A stretch of DNA of 64,000 bases from JADJPO01 sp963724535. GTDB taxonomy: Bacteria; Actinomycetota; Actinomycetes; Actinomycetales; Kineosporiaceae. Shown here piece by piece: positions 8,388-16,412 of this stretch. Made by a program: the position numbers and the translations under genes. Location: positions 310,001 through 374,000 of the forward strand of contig CAVRVD010000015.1 of the NCBI GenBank assembly GCA_963724535.1, read 5' to 3'. A model generated the notes under the pieces. The model had not been told where the DNA came from. It saw only the letters and a program-made list of their open reading frames with translations, and made no database searches. The stretch's first letter is position 1; each line of letters begins with the position of its first letter.

Positions 8388-9090
8388 GGGTGCGGCTCTT
8401 CTGGAGTGAGCCTGTTCAGGCGGCCAGGGTGTGATCTTGGTAGCGGGTCAGGTGGGTTCGTTGGAGTTCTTGGGTCAGGTGCCAGGTCCAGTAGGTGTCG
8501 AAGTCGCCGTTGCTGATGAGGGCGCGGAGGAGCAGGACGGCTTCTGCGCCGGGGAGGCCCCAGCGGGCGCCGGTGATGTCCATGCGGTCCTTGACGAGGT
8601 GGCGGCAGGCGCCCTCGATGACGCCGGTGGCGATCGGCCAGCCGGCTTCGAGGGCGGTGGGGTAGTCCAGGTAGGGCCGCTTGGCGATCAGGTAGTCGGC
8701 GGCGACATCGGCGTTCTTGCGGGCGGTGGGTGTCAGGGCGCGGGTGGTGGCCTTGCGGCGGATCGCGGCCGCGACCACGGCCGCGTCGCCGTGCAGGATC
8801 CGTAGGGCGTGTCGGGCGACCCAGGTCTCGGCGGCAGTGTCGCCTTCGGGGTGGAAGCACCAGGCGGCCTTCCACAGGTACTCGAGTACGTGCACGAAGT
8901 CGATGACGATGTGCACGGTGACGCCGCGGCGGGCGGCTTCGGCGCTGATCCGGTCGATCTGGTGGTTGTTGCCGTCGACCAAGGCGACCCAGGTCCGGAC
9001 ATGATTCGGGTCGCGGCGTTCGGCCTCGTCGAACGCGTCCGCGATCACCTGCGCGGCGGGGCGGATCAGGCTGGCGGTCAGCCATTTCCC
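8388..9090 (-). pseudogene. ISKra4-family transposase, C-terminal half only
   Basis: The frame ending at 8416 carries ISKra4-type sequence: RTWVALVDGNNHQIDRI, VIDFVHVLEYLWKAAWCF, GWPIATGVIEGACRHLVK, DRMDITGARWGLPGAEAVLL. It begins near 9090 with KWLTASLIRPAAQVIADAF and has no N-terminal half; the sequence switches there directly to the FxsT-like gene. After the stop, GGGTGCGGCTCTTCTGGAG (8388-8406, plus strand) matches the kind of terminal repeat I associate with actinobacterial ISKra4 elements, so the right end is probably intact. The matching left end is gone. Confidence 0.75.
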
Positions 9091-9091
9091 G

Positions 9092-11338
9092 GCCCTAGCC
9101 TCCTACTCGCTGATCTGGTGGGTGCCGGCCGCGGAACCCACCGACCTACGAAGATCGTTCCGTGACCTGGCGGACCGGCTGAGGCTACGCCTCGGGCCAG
9201 ACCTCTCCCGCGTCGTCCAGGCCGTTGTCGCACGGCTTGAGGCGACCGATGGACGCTGGCTGCTCGTCTTCGACAACGTCGACGCCCTCGAGGCCGTCGC
9301 CGCTGCCCTCCCAGGGGGCGGCGGCGACATGCTCGTCACGACAAGGAACCCTGCAGTTGCCCTTGGGCAAGCCCATCTTGCCGTCAACGTCCTGACGCGG
9401 TCCGAGAGCATCGAGTTCCTTGAGCACGAGGACCCCCACGTGACGCCGGACGAAGCCGAGCAGCTGGCGACCCTACTGGGCGACCTGCCGCTGGCGCTGG
9501 CGCAGGTCGCCAGCATGCACGCTGCCACCGGAATGCCCTGGTCACGCTATATCGACCTGTTCGACGGCCACATGCGCCAACTGCTGCAGCAAGGACGCCC
9601 ATCCGACCACCAAACGGGCCTGACAGCGTCAGTGGACCTGACACTCCAGCGGCTGAAACGTGAGTCACCCAGCGCCGCGCAACTGCTCGAGGCACTCACC
9701 CATCTGAGCTCGGAACCCGTCGCGCCAACCCTGCTGCGCAGCGGGCGCAGCGGGCGGCTCACACCCGCTCTGGCCCGGTGCCTCGATGACCCCGACCACC
9801 TACAACGAGCCACCGCCGAACTCATCCGGTACGGGCTGGTCACCGAGGACGGGGAGGGCGAACTCCTCAGCATGCATCGGTTGGTACGGGAGTGCCTGCG
9901 CCAAGGATTCGACGCCGCGACCAATCAACGTGGCCTGAACAACGCCCGGGCCATCGTCATCGCTGCCGACCCGGGCGACCCAGACGACACGCGGACCTGG
10001 GGAATGCACGCCTTGATCTCCCCGCACATCGCCCCGACAACGCTCGTGAACCTGCCTTCGCTCGAAGCCAAGCATCTCGTCGTGAACCAGATCCGCTACC
10101 TATACCAGATTGGTGACTACCAGGGCAGCCGTGTCATGGCGGAGTCCGCCCTTCGGGAATGGACCGCGGGCCCCGAGGAAGAAGCCGCCGAGGCCTTTGA
10201 CGAGTACGTCGTGATGGCAACACGCCATCTCGCCAACGCGTTGCGCTCGCTGGGCGACTACGAGCCATCCCGCGAGATGACCTCGATCACGCTAGGCCGT
10301 CTGCGGCGACACGAGGAACACGGTCCTGATCATCCGCTCACGCTCGAAGTGGCCGTGAGTGCCGGCGTCGACCTGCGCATTCAGGGGCGCTACGCCGAGG
10401 CCCTCTCGATGGAGGAAGACACCCTGAAACGCAGTGAACTCGTGTTCGGCGAGAACGACCCACAGACCCTTCGCGTAGCGACGAACCTCGCGGTAAGCCT
10501 GCGCATGCTCGGCGACTTCCAGGCGGCGCACGACCTGGACCAGCGCGTCCTGGAGTCACGCTCCGCGATTCCGACCATCGATCCCATCCTGATCCATATG
10601 TCGACCCTCAACCTGGCCTGGGACCTCTACGGGTTGGGCAAGTACGAAGACATGTTCTCGCGCGTCGAGACGGCTAGGACGACGCTCGATCCATGGCTGC
10701 TGCGGCCCGGGCACGTGTTACCGCTCCTCGTTGCCCGGTCCACGGCCGTGGCCTTGAGGTGTCTGGGCCGTCCGGAAGCCCTCACGGCCGCCGAAGAGAG
10801 CTACCAGCGGCACATGCGCTACCTCGGCGGCGACCGCGAGCGGTCCCTCGCGGCTAGCCTCACCTACGTCAACGCGCTGTGTAGTACGAGTCAGTACCAG
10901 TCGGCGTGGAGCCGGGCCCAGGAAGCGCAGGAGAGCTATCTGCGCAGCTTCGGCGGGGACCATCCCGCCGCATCGGCCGCGTCCGTGGTACTGGCCCGCG
11001 CACTGCGGGGGCTGGGCAGGATCCGTGAGGCGCATAACCTGGACGAGAAGGCCATGCACGATCTGATGCACCCACTGGGCCTCGCGCACCCCTTCTCGCT
11101 CAGCGCCGCCAACGGGCTCGCAGCCGATCTTCTTCTCGAAGGCAGGAGTCGATCCGCGCGGGACCTCTCCCGGCGCACGCTCGACGCGGCGTCCGAACGG
11201 GTCGGTTCCGAGCACCCGGTGAGCATTGCGTGCAATCTGAACCACGCCACAGCCTCGAGGCTGGCTCTGGAAGGAAACGACGGCCAAGCCCACCAGCCGG
11301 AGTGGGTCGAACTCAACGTCGAGCCACCACCGGTATGA
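9092..11338 (+). CDS. FxsT-like NB-ARC/TPR protein, 5' truncated
   Basis: A large STAND-type protein. The surviving N-terminus, SYSLIWWVPAAEPTDLRRSF, is the segment that normally follows a P-loop; then come WLLVFDNVDALEAV (Walker B-like), DMLVTTRNPAV (sensor) and LLGDLPLALAQVASMHAATG (GLPLA-type motif). From about residue 300 there are tetratricopeptide repeats (YQGSRVMAESALREW, LANALRSLGDYEPSREM, GRYAEALSMEEDTLKRSELV). This layout matches the FxSxx-COOH-system TPR protein FxsT. The Walker A motif and anything before it are missing because the gene begins at the ISKra4 junction near 9090. ATP binding is probably lost; probably a pseudogene, though the frame is open for 748 codons. Confidence 0.65.
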   Translation, partial: ALASYSLIWWVPAAEPTDLRRSFRDLADRLRLRLGPDLSRVVQAVVARLEATDGRWLLVFDNVDALEAVAAALPGGGGDMLVTTRNPAVALGQAHLAVNVLTRSESIEFLEHEDPHVTPDEAEQLATLLGDLPLALAQVASMHAATGMPWSRYIDLFDGHMRQLLQQGRPSDHQTGLTASVDLTLQRLKRESPSAAQLLEALTHLSSEPVAPTLLRSGRSGRLTPALARCLDDPDHLQRATAELIRYGLVTEDGEGELLSMHRLVRECLRQGFDAATNQRGLNNARAIVIAADPGDPDDTRTWGMHALISPHIAPTTLVNLPSLEAKHLVVNQIRYLYQIGDYQGSRVMAESALREWTAGPEEEAAEAFDEYVVMATRHLANALRSLGDYEPSREMTSITLGRLRRHEEHGPDHPLTLEVAVSAGVDLRIQGRYAEALSMEEDTLKRSELVFGENDPQTLRVATNLAVSLRMLGDFQAAHDLDQRVLESRSAIPTIDPILIHMSTLNLAWDLYGLGKYEDMFSRVETARTTLDPWLLRPGHVLPLLVARSTAVALRCLGRPEALTAAEESYQRHMRYLGGDRERSLAASLTYVNALCSTSQYQSAWSRAQEAQESYLRSFGGDHPAASAASVVLARALRGLGRIREAHNLDEKAMHDLMHPLGLAHPFSLSAANGLAADLLLEGRSRSARDLSRRTLDAASERVGSEHPVSIACNLNHATASRLALEGNDGQAHQPEWVELNVEPPPV

Positions 11339-11481
11339 CCGAGAGCGCATGATCTTGAAAAAGAGTCTCTCCTGATCAGCCAGGGTGAGCCAGCAACGTG
11401 GGCGATCGGTCCTGGGCCCGTCCTTGCCGTCTTCAGGGCGCATGGGCGCACGTTCGGTTCACAATGCCCACGCGGCAGCGC
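11339..11481. other. Non-coding spacer between FxsT-like gene and tRNA flank
   Basis: No gene or clear signal was seen between the FxsT-like stop and the start of the tRNA-associated repeat at 11482. Open frames on the minus strand here are out-of-frame shadows. Confidence 0.4.
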
Positions 11482-11712
11482 GACCCCCTGCTTCGCCACC
11501 AAGGTCACCCTGTCCTCGGCCCCATCTCGAGCCTCGTTGAGCATCGCTGAGCCGCGCTGAGCCATCCCCGACCGGCTCAGACTGCCGTCATCCGCGACGT
11601 GGTTGCAGTACTCCACTGCAGTACAACGATCATGGTCAGCAGCGAGAAGGCCTCTGACCAGTCACTCTGTGGTGGAGACGAAGGGACTCGAACCCTCAAC
11701 CCCCTGCTTGCA
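11482..11712. repeat. Proximal copy of tRNA-Ala 3' end plus flank (attL-like)
   Basis: Matches 3931-4162: diverged over 11482-11670 and identical over 11671-11712, which is the 3' half of tRNA-Ala. The non-tRNA flank being duplicated as well suggests either a long recombination footprint or tandem integration of two related elements. Confidence 0.7.
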
Positions 11713-11745
11713 AAGCAGGTGCGCTACCAGTTGCGCCACGTCCCC
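11673..11745 (-). tRNA. tRNA-Ala(TGC)
   Basis: Minus-strand cloverleaf: acceptor GGGGACG pairs with CGTCTCC and contains the G3-U70 wobble that is the alanine identity element. The anticodon stem-loop is CCTGC-TTTGCAA-GCAGG with anticodon TGC. T-arm GAGGGTTCGAGTCCCTT. Discriminator A73 is followed by an encoded CCA (to 11670). The 3' half from the anticodon loop on is duplicated at 4121-4162, making this the integration target of the upstream island. Confidence 0.95.
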
Positions 11746-11919
11746 ATGGACCGGGAGCGCCGTCCCAGGACCGGTCTCAGAGTACGGGAGCCACATCGCG
11801 CCCGGCGAACCCGTTCCGCCCCGCCTGTGCCCACCGCCACGCTCTCCGTCGTCCCGGTGCTGCGCCCGTCACACCCAACCCCCGCGGCTCCTACCCGGGC
11901 AACGTGCCACCATCGGCTC

Positions 11920-13713
11920 ATGGCCGACAAGCTGGAGAAGATCACCGACACGCTGGTCTCCTGCCCGGCGTTCGTCGGCATCGAACACAAGGCCCTCGTC
12001 GCGCTGGCGCGCCACTCGAAGCTGCACCGGATCACCGAAGCGACCGATCCGCAGTCCCCGGCGCTCGTCGTCCGACGCGGTGGGCTGATCGTCCGGGACG
12101 CGCGCGCCCGCTCGGTGGACATGGTCGCCCCGGGGGAGTTCACCGCGCTCTCGACCGGGGAGCGGGTCGACCCGGTCGAGGCCTGCCAGGTCGTCTGGTT
12201 GCCGGAGGAGGCGATCGACCTGGCCTGGTCGGCGCCCCCGTCCGACCTGCCCGCGCGCCTCATCACCCTGAACCGACCCCCGATCGACCTACAGACCAGC
12301 CCCGTCCGGACCCTCATGCGAACCCCGGTTCACACCGCCGTCCCCTACGAACCCGCCCACGGGGTCGCCCAGCGGATGACCGAGGCCCGGGTGTCTTCGA
12401 TCGTCGTGCTCGACGGCTCCCGGATCGGCATCGTCACCGACCGCGACCTGCGGTCCCGGCTGATCGCTGCGGGTCGGTCCGCCGACCTGCCGATCGGGGA
12501 GTTCGCCACCTTCCCGGCCCGCACCATCCATTCCTGGACCCCGGTGTTCGATGCCCTGGTCGAGATGCTCTCGAGCGGGGCCCACCACCTGCCGGTCGTC
12601 GAGGACGACGGCTCGGTGGTCGGAATGGTCAGCTCCCACGACCTGCTCGAGCTCGGCGCCCGTAGCCCGCTGCACGTGCGCGCCGCCATCGACCGCGCGG
12701 ACGACGTCGGGGCCGTCGCCGCCGTCCTGTCCGAGCTGCCCGAGGCCGTCGGCGGCATGCTGGTTGCCGGGACGACACCGGGTGACGTCGGCCGGGTCAT
12801 CGCGACCGTGACCGACCGCGTGCAGCGCCGCCTGCTGACCCTCGCCTTCGCCGAGTTCGGCCAGCCGCCGACGCCCTACGGCTGGATCGCCTTCGGCAGC
12901 CAGGGTCGACGCGAACAGACCCTGCACAGCGACCAGGACCACGGGTTGCTGCTTCCGGACGGCGTCGGCGACGGCATCGACCCGGACATCGACGCCTGGT
13001 GGGAGAAGCTGGCCGGATGGATGGTGGAGGCTCTGGTCCGCTGCGGGTACGCACCCTGCGACGGCGGGGTCATGGCCGTCAACGCACCGTGGCGTCGCAG
13101 CGTGTCCGGTTGGCGCGGCGCCTTCTCGTCGTGGATCGAGCGGCCCAGCCCGGACCACCTGCTGGAGTCGACCATCGCGTTCGACCTGCGCACGGTGTCC
13201 GGTGAGCTGCAGGTGCGCGAGCTCCTGCAGCCGACGATCGTCAAGGCGGCACATCGCGACCTGTTCCTGGCCCACCTGGCGCGCAACACGATCAAGCACC
13301 GCCCGCCGCTCGGCTTCTTCGGGCGGTTCGCCGTCAAGCGCTCGGGCAAGCACAACAACGCCGTCGACATCAAAGGCGGCGCCATGCTGCCGGTGGCCGA
13401 CATCGCCCGCCTGTTCACCCTGGCCCGCGGCGGCAACGAGATCTCGACCGACTCCCGGCTGAGCGCAGCCGCCGACGACCACCTGATCTCGGACGGCCTG
13501 GTCTCGACACTGCGGACCGGCTACGAGCTGGCGATGGGGCTACGCGTGCGCCATCACCTCGATCAGCACCGCCGCGGAGAGCCCCAGAACAACTGGCTGG
13601 ACCTGGACGACCTCGAACCCCTGGTCCGCTCCCAGCTGCGCGAGACGTTCAAGGCGATCCGGGTCGTGCAGCAGAGCCTGGAGACCCGCTACCACACCTC
13701 GATGCTGGGCTGA
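11920..13713 (+). CDS. CBS-domain protein with DUF294 nucleotidyltransferase domain
   Basis: Cytoplasmic 597-residue signalling-type protein. Residues 1-115 resemble a cyclic-nucleotide-binding fold (GIEHKALVALARHSKLHRI). Two CBS domains follow (VRTLMRTPVHTAVPYEPAHG, SIVVLDGSRIGIVTDRDLRS; LPVVEDDGSVVGMVSSHDLL). Then comes a DUF294 nucleotidyltransferase-like core with WIAFGSQGRREQTLHSDQDH, the G-S-x(n)-D-x-D metal site, and a DUF294 C-terminal domain. CBS pairs usually sense adenine nucleotides; the transferred group is unknown. ATG 11920 was chosen at the onset of family-like sequence; the frame upstream runs through the tRNA region. It stands alone on the plus strand. Confidence 0.8.
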   Translation: MADKLEKITDTLVSCPAFVGIEHKALVALARHSKLHRITEATDPQSPALVVRRGGLIVRDARARSVDMVAPGEFTALSTGERVDPVEACQVVWLPEEAIDLAWSAPPSDLPARLITLNRPPIDLQTSPVRTLMRTPVHTAVPYEPAHGVAQRMTEARVSSIVVLDGSRIGIVTDRDLRSRLIAAGRSADLPIGEFATFPARTIHSWTPVFDALVEMLSSGAHHLPVVEDDGSVVGMVSSHDLLELGARSPLHVRAAIDRADDVGAVAAVLSELPEAVGGMLVAGTTPGDVGRVIATVTDRVQRRLLTLAFAEFGQPPTPYGWIAFGSQGRREQTLHSDQDHGLLLPDGVGDGIDPDIDAWWEKLAGWMVEALVRCGYAPCDGGVMAVNAPWRRSVSGWRGAFSSWIERPSPDHLLESTIAFDLRTVSGELQVRELLQPTIVKAAHRDLFLAHLARNTIKHRPPLGFFGRFAVKRSGKHNNAVDIKGGAMLPVADIARLFTLARGGNEISTDSRLSAAADDHLISDGLVSTLRTGYELAMGLRVRHHLDQHRRGEPQNNWLDLDDLEPLVRSQLRETFKAIRVVQQSLETRYHTSMLG

Positions 13714-13743
13714 GCCGTCAGGACCCCGCCGCTGACGCTCCGG

Positions 13744-13863
13744 TCAGCGAACCGGATCGGTGACCTCGGCCCAGAGTTCCTGCTCGGCCTTGTCGGACTG
13801 CATCTTGCGCCACACGGCGAACCCGGCGACGACGGCTGCTGCCGCAGCGATGGCCTTCTTCAC
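13744..13863 (-). CDS. DLW-39 family protein
   Basis: Exactly 39 residues: VKKAIAAAAAVVAGFAVW, then RKMQSDKAEQELWAEVTD. A GTG start at 13863 is preceded 7 nt upstream by GAGGAG. It has one hydrophobic N-terminal helix and the conserved E-x-x-L-W-A-E-x-T-D end that names the family. In actinobacteria it typically lies next to tRNA-Ile/tRNA-Ala and gyrA, in line with the tRNA-Ala here. Function unknown; probably a single-pass membrane peptide. Confidence 0.85.
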   Translation of the reverse strand: MKKAIAAAAAVVAGFAVWRKMQSDKAEQELWAEVTDPVR

Positions 13864-14050
13864 GATGACTCCTCTGCTCGGTGGCGGTGGCACGGATGGT
13901 CGCGCCGTCCCGGCTCTCGCACCGTACCCAACAGGGCCTGGTTCGGCACCCGGCGCAGGCGCCTTGACGGTTGCGCGGTTCGACTTTGCGGGTTGGAGAC
14001 GATGCGCCGTTCGGGTCAAGGACTGCGCGTGGAGCACCGAAGTCTGCTGG

Positions 14051-16168
14051 GTGCAGGTCCACACCCTTCAGACCGTAGGCGCCGCGTCCGTCCTGCTTGC
14101 GCTGGGCGCCGGGGCGCTGATGATGCCATTGACGTCGGCCTCGACCGACACCGCACCGCCGCCGGCTGCCGCCTCCGCGACGCGGGACGCCGCGGCGTCC
14201 TGGGCCCCGGCCCCGGTCGAACGGGACGGACTGACCACCCTGGCCACCACCGACGGCACCGGACTGCGGCTGCACACCGCCGGCGGGGTGCGTGACTTCG
14301 TCGCCGGCGTCGACCTGGGCGCCACCACGCCCGGGCACCTGCCCGGTGAGCTGGCGGTGACCGCCGAGGACTACCGCCGCTGGTTCGACCGGATGGACCA
14401 GCTCGGGATCAGGGCCGTGCGGATCTACACGATCCACCCGCCCGCCTTCTACCGGGAGCTGGCCGCGCACAACCGAACCCACCCCGACACCCCGCTCTAC
14501 CTGGTCCAGGGGGTCTACCTGCCGGACGAGAGCTATGTGAGCGGCGGCGGCACCCTGTACGACCGGTCCGTCGACGAGGGGTTCGCCACCGAGGTCGCCG
14601 ACGCGACCCTTGCCGTCCGCGGTGCCCTGCAGCGCGAGGAGACCCCCGGACGCGCCCACGGCACCTGGGACGCCGACGTCACCCCGTGGCTGATGGCCTG
14701 GATCATCGGCGTCGAGTGGGACCCCGAGGCGACCCTGCGCACCGACGCCGAGCACGCCGACGCCCCCGCCGTCGACGGGCCCTACTTCCGCTCCACCCCG
14801 CAGGCCAGCGCCACCGAGCGCTGGCTGGCCAAGCACCTGAACGCCCTCGCCGTGGTCGAGGCCCGCAACGGGCGGTCGGCGCCGATCGCGTTCGTCAACT
14901 GGCCGACCACCGACCCGCTGACCCATCCGGCCGAGCCGCAGCCGGCCGAGGACCAGGTCGGCGTCGACGCCAACCACGTGCTGGCCACCCTGGCCTGGCC
15001 CGGCGGCACCTTCGCCAGCTACCACGCCTACCCCTACTACCCGGACTTCCTGCGCTTCGAGCCTGGTCTGCAGACCACCCTCGTCGACGGGCGGCCCGAC
15101 CCCTACGCCGGCTACCTGGCCGCCCTCAAACGCCACCACACCGGCATGCCGGTGATGATCACCGAGCTGGGCGTCCCGTCGTCCATCGGGTCGGCGCACG
15201 ACGGACCCCTCGACCGCGACCAGGGCGCTCACCGCGAGCAGGACGCGATGGCGATCAACGCCCGGATGCTGCAGATCGTGCGGGAGCAGGGGTTGGCCGG
15301 GGCCTTCCTGTTCGCCTGGACCGACGAGTGGTTCAAGCTCACCTGGAACACCGTCGAGCACCAGGTGCCGGCCGAGCGCCGCCCGTTGTGGCACGACCCG
15401 TTGACCAACGAGCAGTTCTTCGGGCTCCTCGCCACCGACCCCAACCCGTTGGACGGCGCCCATCACGTCGCCGTCCCCGACGCCGCCTCGGACATCGCGC
15501 AGGTGGAGCTGGACGCCGACGCCTCGTTCGTCCGCATCCGCATCCGGTACCGGCAGGGCCGTACCGACCGGCCGCTGAGCATCGCCGTCGACACCGTGCC
15601 GGGCGGGGCGCCGACCGAGGATTCCGCCGGGGGGGTGGACCCGGCGGACTACCGGATCGAGCTCAACCCGGCGGCCGGGTCGGCGCAGGCCCTGGTCCGG
15701 GCCGGGCTCGACCCGGCACGGTTGGACACCTGGGAACCCCTGCCCGAGGCCGGCCGGCCGTGGCACACCCAGCGACTGATCACCAACCGGTCCTATCCCG
15801 GGATGGACGAGAGCACCCTGGAGACCCAGGAGGTCGGCCGACTGGTCCGGGGGACCTGGCAGGCCGATTCGGCCGACCCGAACAGCCTGGCCACCTGGCA
15901 GACCACCGGGGACGGCGTGCTGCTGCGCATCCCGTGGCCGATGCTGGGCCTGGCCGACCCGTCCAGTCGGACGGCGCTGAGTGAAGGGGGTTCGCCGACC
16001 ACGCACGTCGTGGACGGGATCGGGCTGAGGTTCACCGTCGCCGGAGCCGATCCGGCCGAGCTGCGCTACACCTGGCCGACCTGGGGACCGGACGGTCTGG
16101 GGTCCACCGAGCGGCTCAAGGCCGGGGCGGACGTCATCGCCGAGACCTTCACCGAGCTCAACCGCTGA
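14051..16168 (+). CDS. Exported glycoside-hydrolase-like TIM-barrel protein
   Basis: About 705 residues. The N-terminus has a hydrophobic stretch, AASVLLALGAGALMMPL, followed by an Ala/Pro-rich linker, read as a signal peptide or anchor. The middle looks like a (beta/alpha)8 barrel: DQLGIRAVRIYTIHPPAFY, LYLVQGVYLPDES, WLMAWIIGVEWDPE, FASYHAYPYYPDF and VMITELGVPSS with a candidate catalytic Glu. A beta-rich C-terminal region (DGVLLRIPWPMLGLADPSS) resembles a carbohydrate-binding or DOMON-like domain. I cannot assign a GH family. The start is uncertain: GTG 14051 is the last one before the hydrophobic segment, and TTG 13961 would add a basic leader. Confidence 0.5.
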   Translation: MQVHTLQTVGAASVLLALGAGALMMPLTSASTDTAPPPAAASATRDAAASWAPAPVERDGLTTLATTDGTGLRLHTAGGVRDFVAGVDLGATTPGHLPGELAVTAEDYRRWFDRMDQLGIRAVRIYTIHPPAFYRELAAHNRTHPDTPLYLVQGVYLPDESYVSGGGTLYDRSVDEGFATEVADATLAVRGALQREETPGRAHGTWDADVTPWLMAWIIGVEWDPEATLRTDAEHADAPAVDGPYFRSTPQASATERWLAKHLNALAVVEARNGRSAPIAFVNWPTTDPLTHPAEPQPAEDQVGVDANHVLATLAWPGGTFASYHAYPYYPDFLRFEPGLQTTLVDGRPDPYAGYLAALKRHHTGMPVMITELGVPSSIGSAHDGPLDRDQGAHREQDAMAINARMLQIVREQGLAGAFLFAWTDEWFKLTWNTVEHQVPAERRPLWHDPLTNEQFFGLLATDPNPLDGAHHVAVPDAASDIAQVELDADASFVRIRIRYRQGRTDRPLSIAVDTVPGGAPTEDSAGGVDPADYRIELNPAAGSAQALVRAGLDPARLDTWEPLPEAGRPWHTQRLITNRSYPGMDESTLETQEVGRLVRGTWQADSADPNSLATWQTTGDGVLLRIPWPMLGLADPSSRTALSEGGSPTTHVVDGIGLRFTVAGADPAELRYTWPTWGPDGLGSTERLKAGADVIAETFTELNR

Positions 16169-16172
16169 CCCT

Positions 16173-16412
16173 TCAGTCGAGGAACAGCGCCCGCCGTGGG
16201 CAGCCCCGCACCGCAGCCCCCGCGGCGCGCAGATCACGACCGGACAGCGCCCGTAGGGGCAGCACCGGGTAGCCCCAGGAGTCCACCCCGACCAGACCCG
16301 GAGCCAGGTGCGCACACATCCCCACGCCCGCGCACGCGATCGGGTCGACGGCGAGCCGCCGCGTCTCGGGCTCGGTCTGCGACGACGGACCGCGCGGCAG
16401 GATCGCCGCCAT
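16173..16412 (-). CDS. Ferredoxin-like protein
   Basis: A 79-residue small iron-sulfur protein: LAVDPIACAGVGMCAHLAPG carries C-x5-C, and GCPRRALFLD the distal Cys-Pro. That pattern suits a single [3Fe-4S]/[4Fe-4S] ferredoxin of the kind that serves oxidoreductases. Its ATG shares one base with the stop of the NuoF-like gene (TGATG), so it is translationally coupled and is the natural electron partner of that protein. Last gene of the electron-transfer set. Confidence 0.7.
   Translation of the reverse strand: MAAILPRGPSSQTEPETRRLAVDPIACAGVGMCAHLAPGLVGVDSWGYPVLPLRALSGRDLRAAGAAVRGCPRRALFLD

Larger units (their letters stand above)
4121..11712. mobile_element. Probable genomic island in tRNA-Ala(TGC), integrase not visible
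   Basis: The segment lies between two same-orientation 42-bp copies of the tRNA-Ala 3' half. Its content is typical island cargo: a toxin-antitoxin pair, broken IS1182-type and ISKra4-type transposases, and a partial FxS-like peptide-modification locus. Downstream of the tRNA the sequence returns to conserved actinobacterial genes. No integrase or excisionase is present, so the element is probably decayed and fixed. The toxin-antitoxin pair next to the distal end could have helped keep it. Confidence 0.65.

Noticed and set aside
13760..14050. Long N-terminal extension of the exported TIM-barrel protein
   Set aside because: The frame overlaps DLW-39 on the other strand and is Gly/Pro-rich before the hydrophobic segment; a later start is more sensible.
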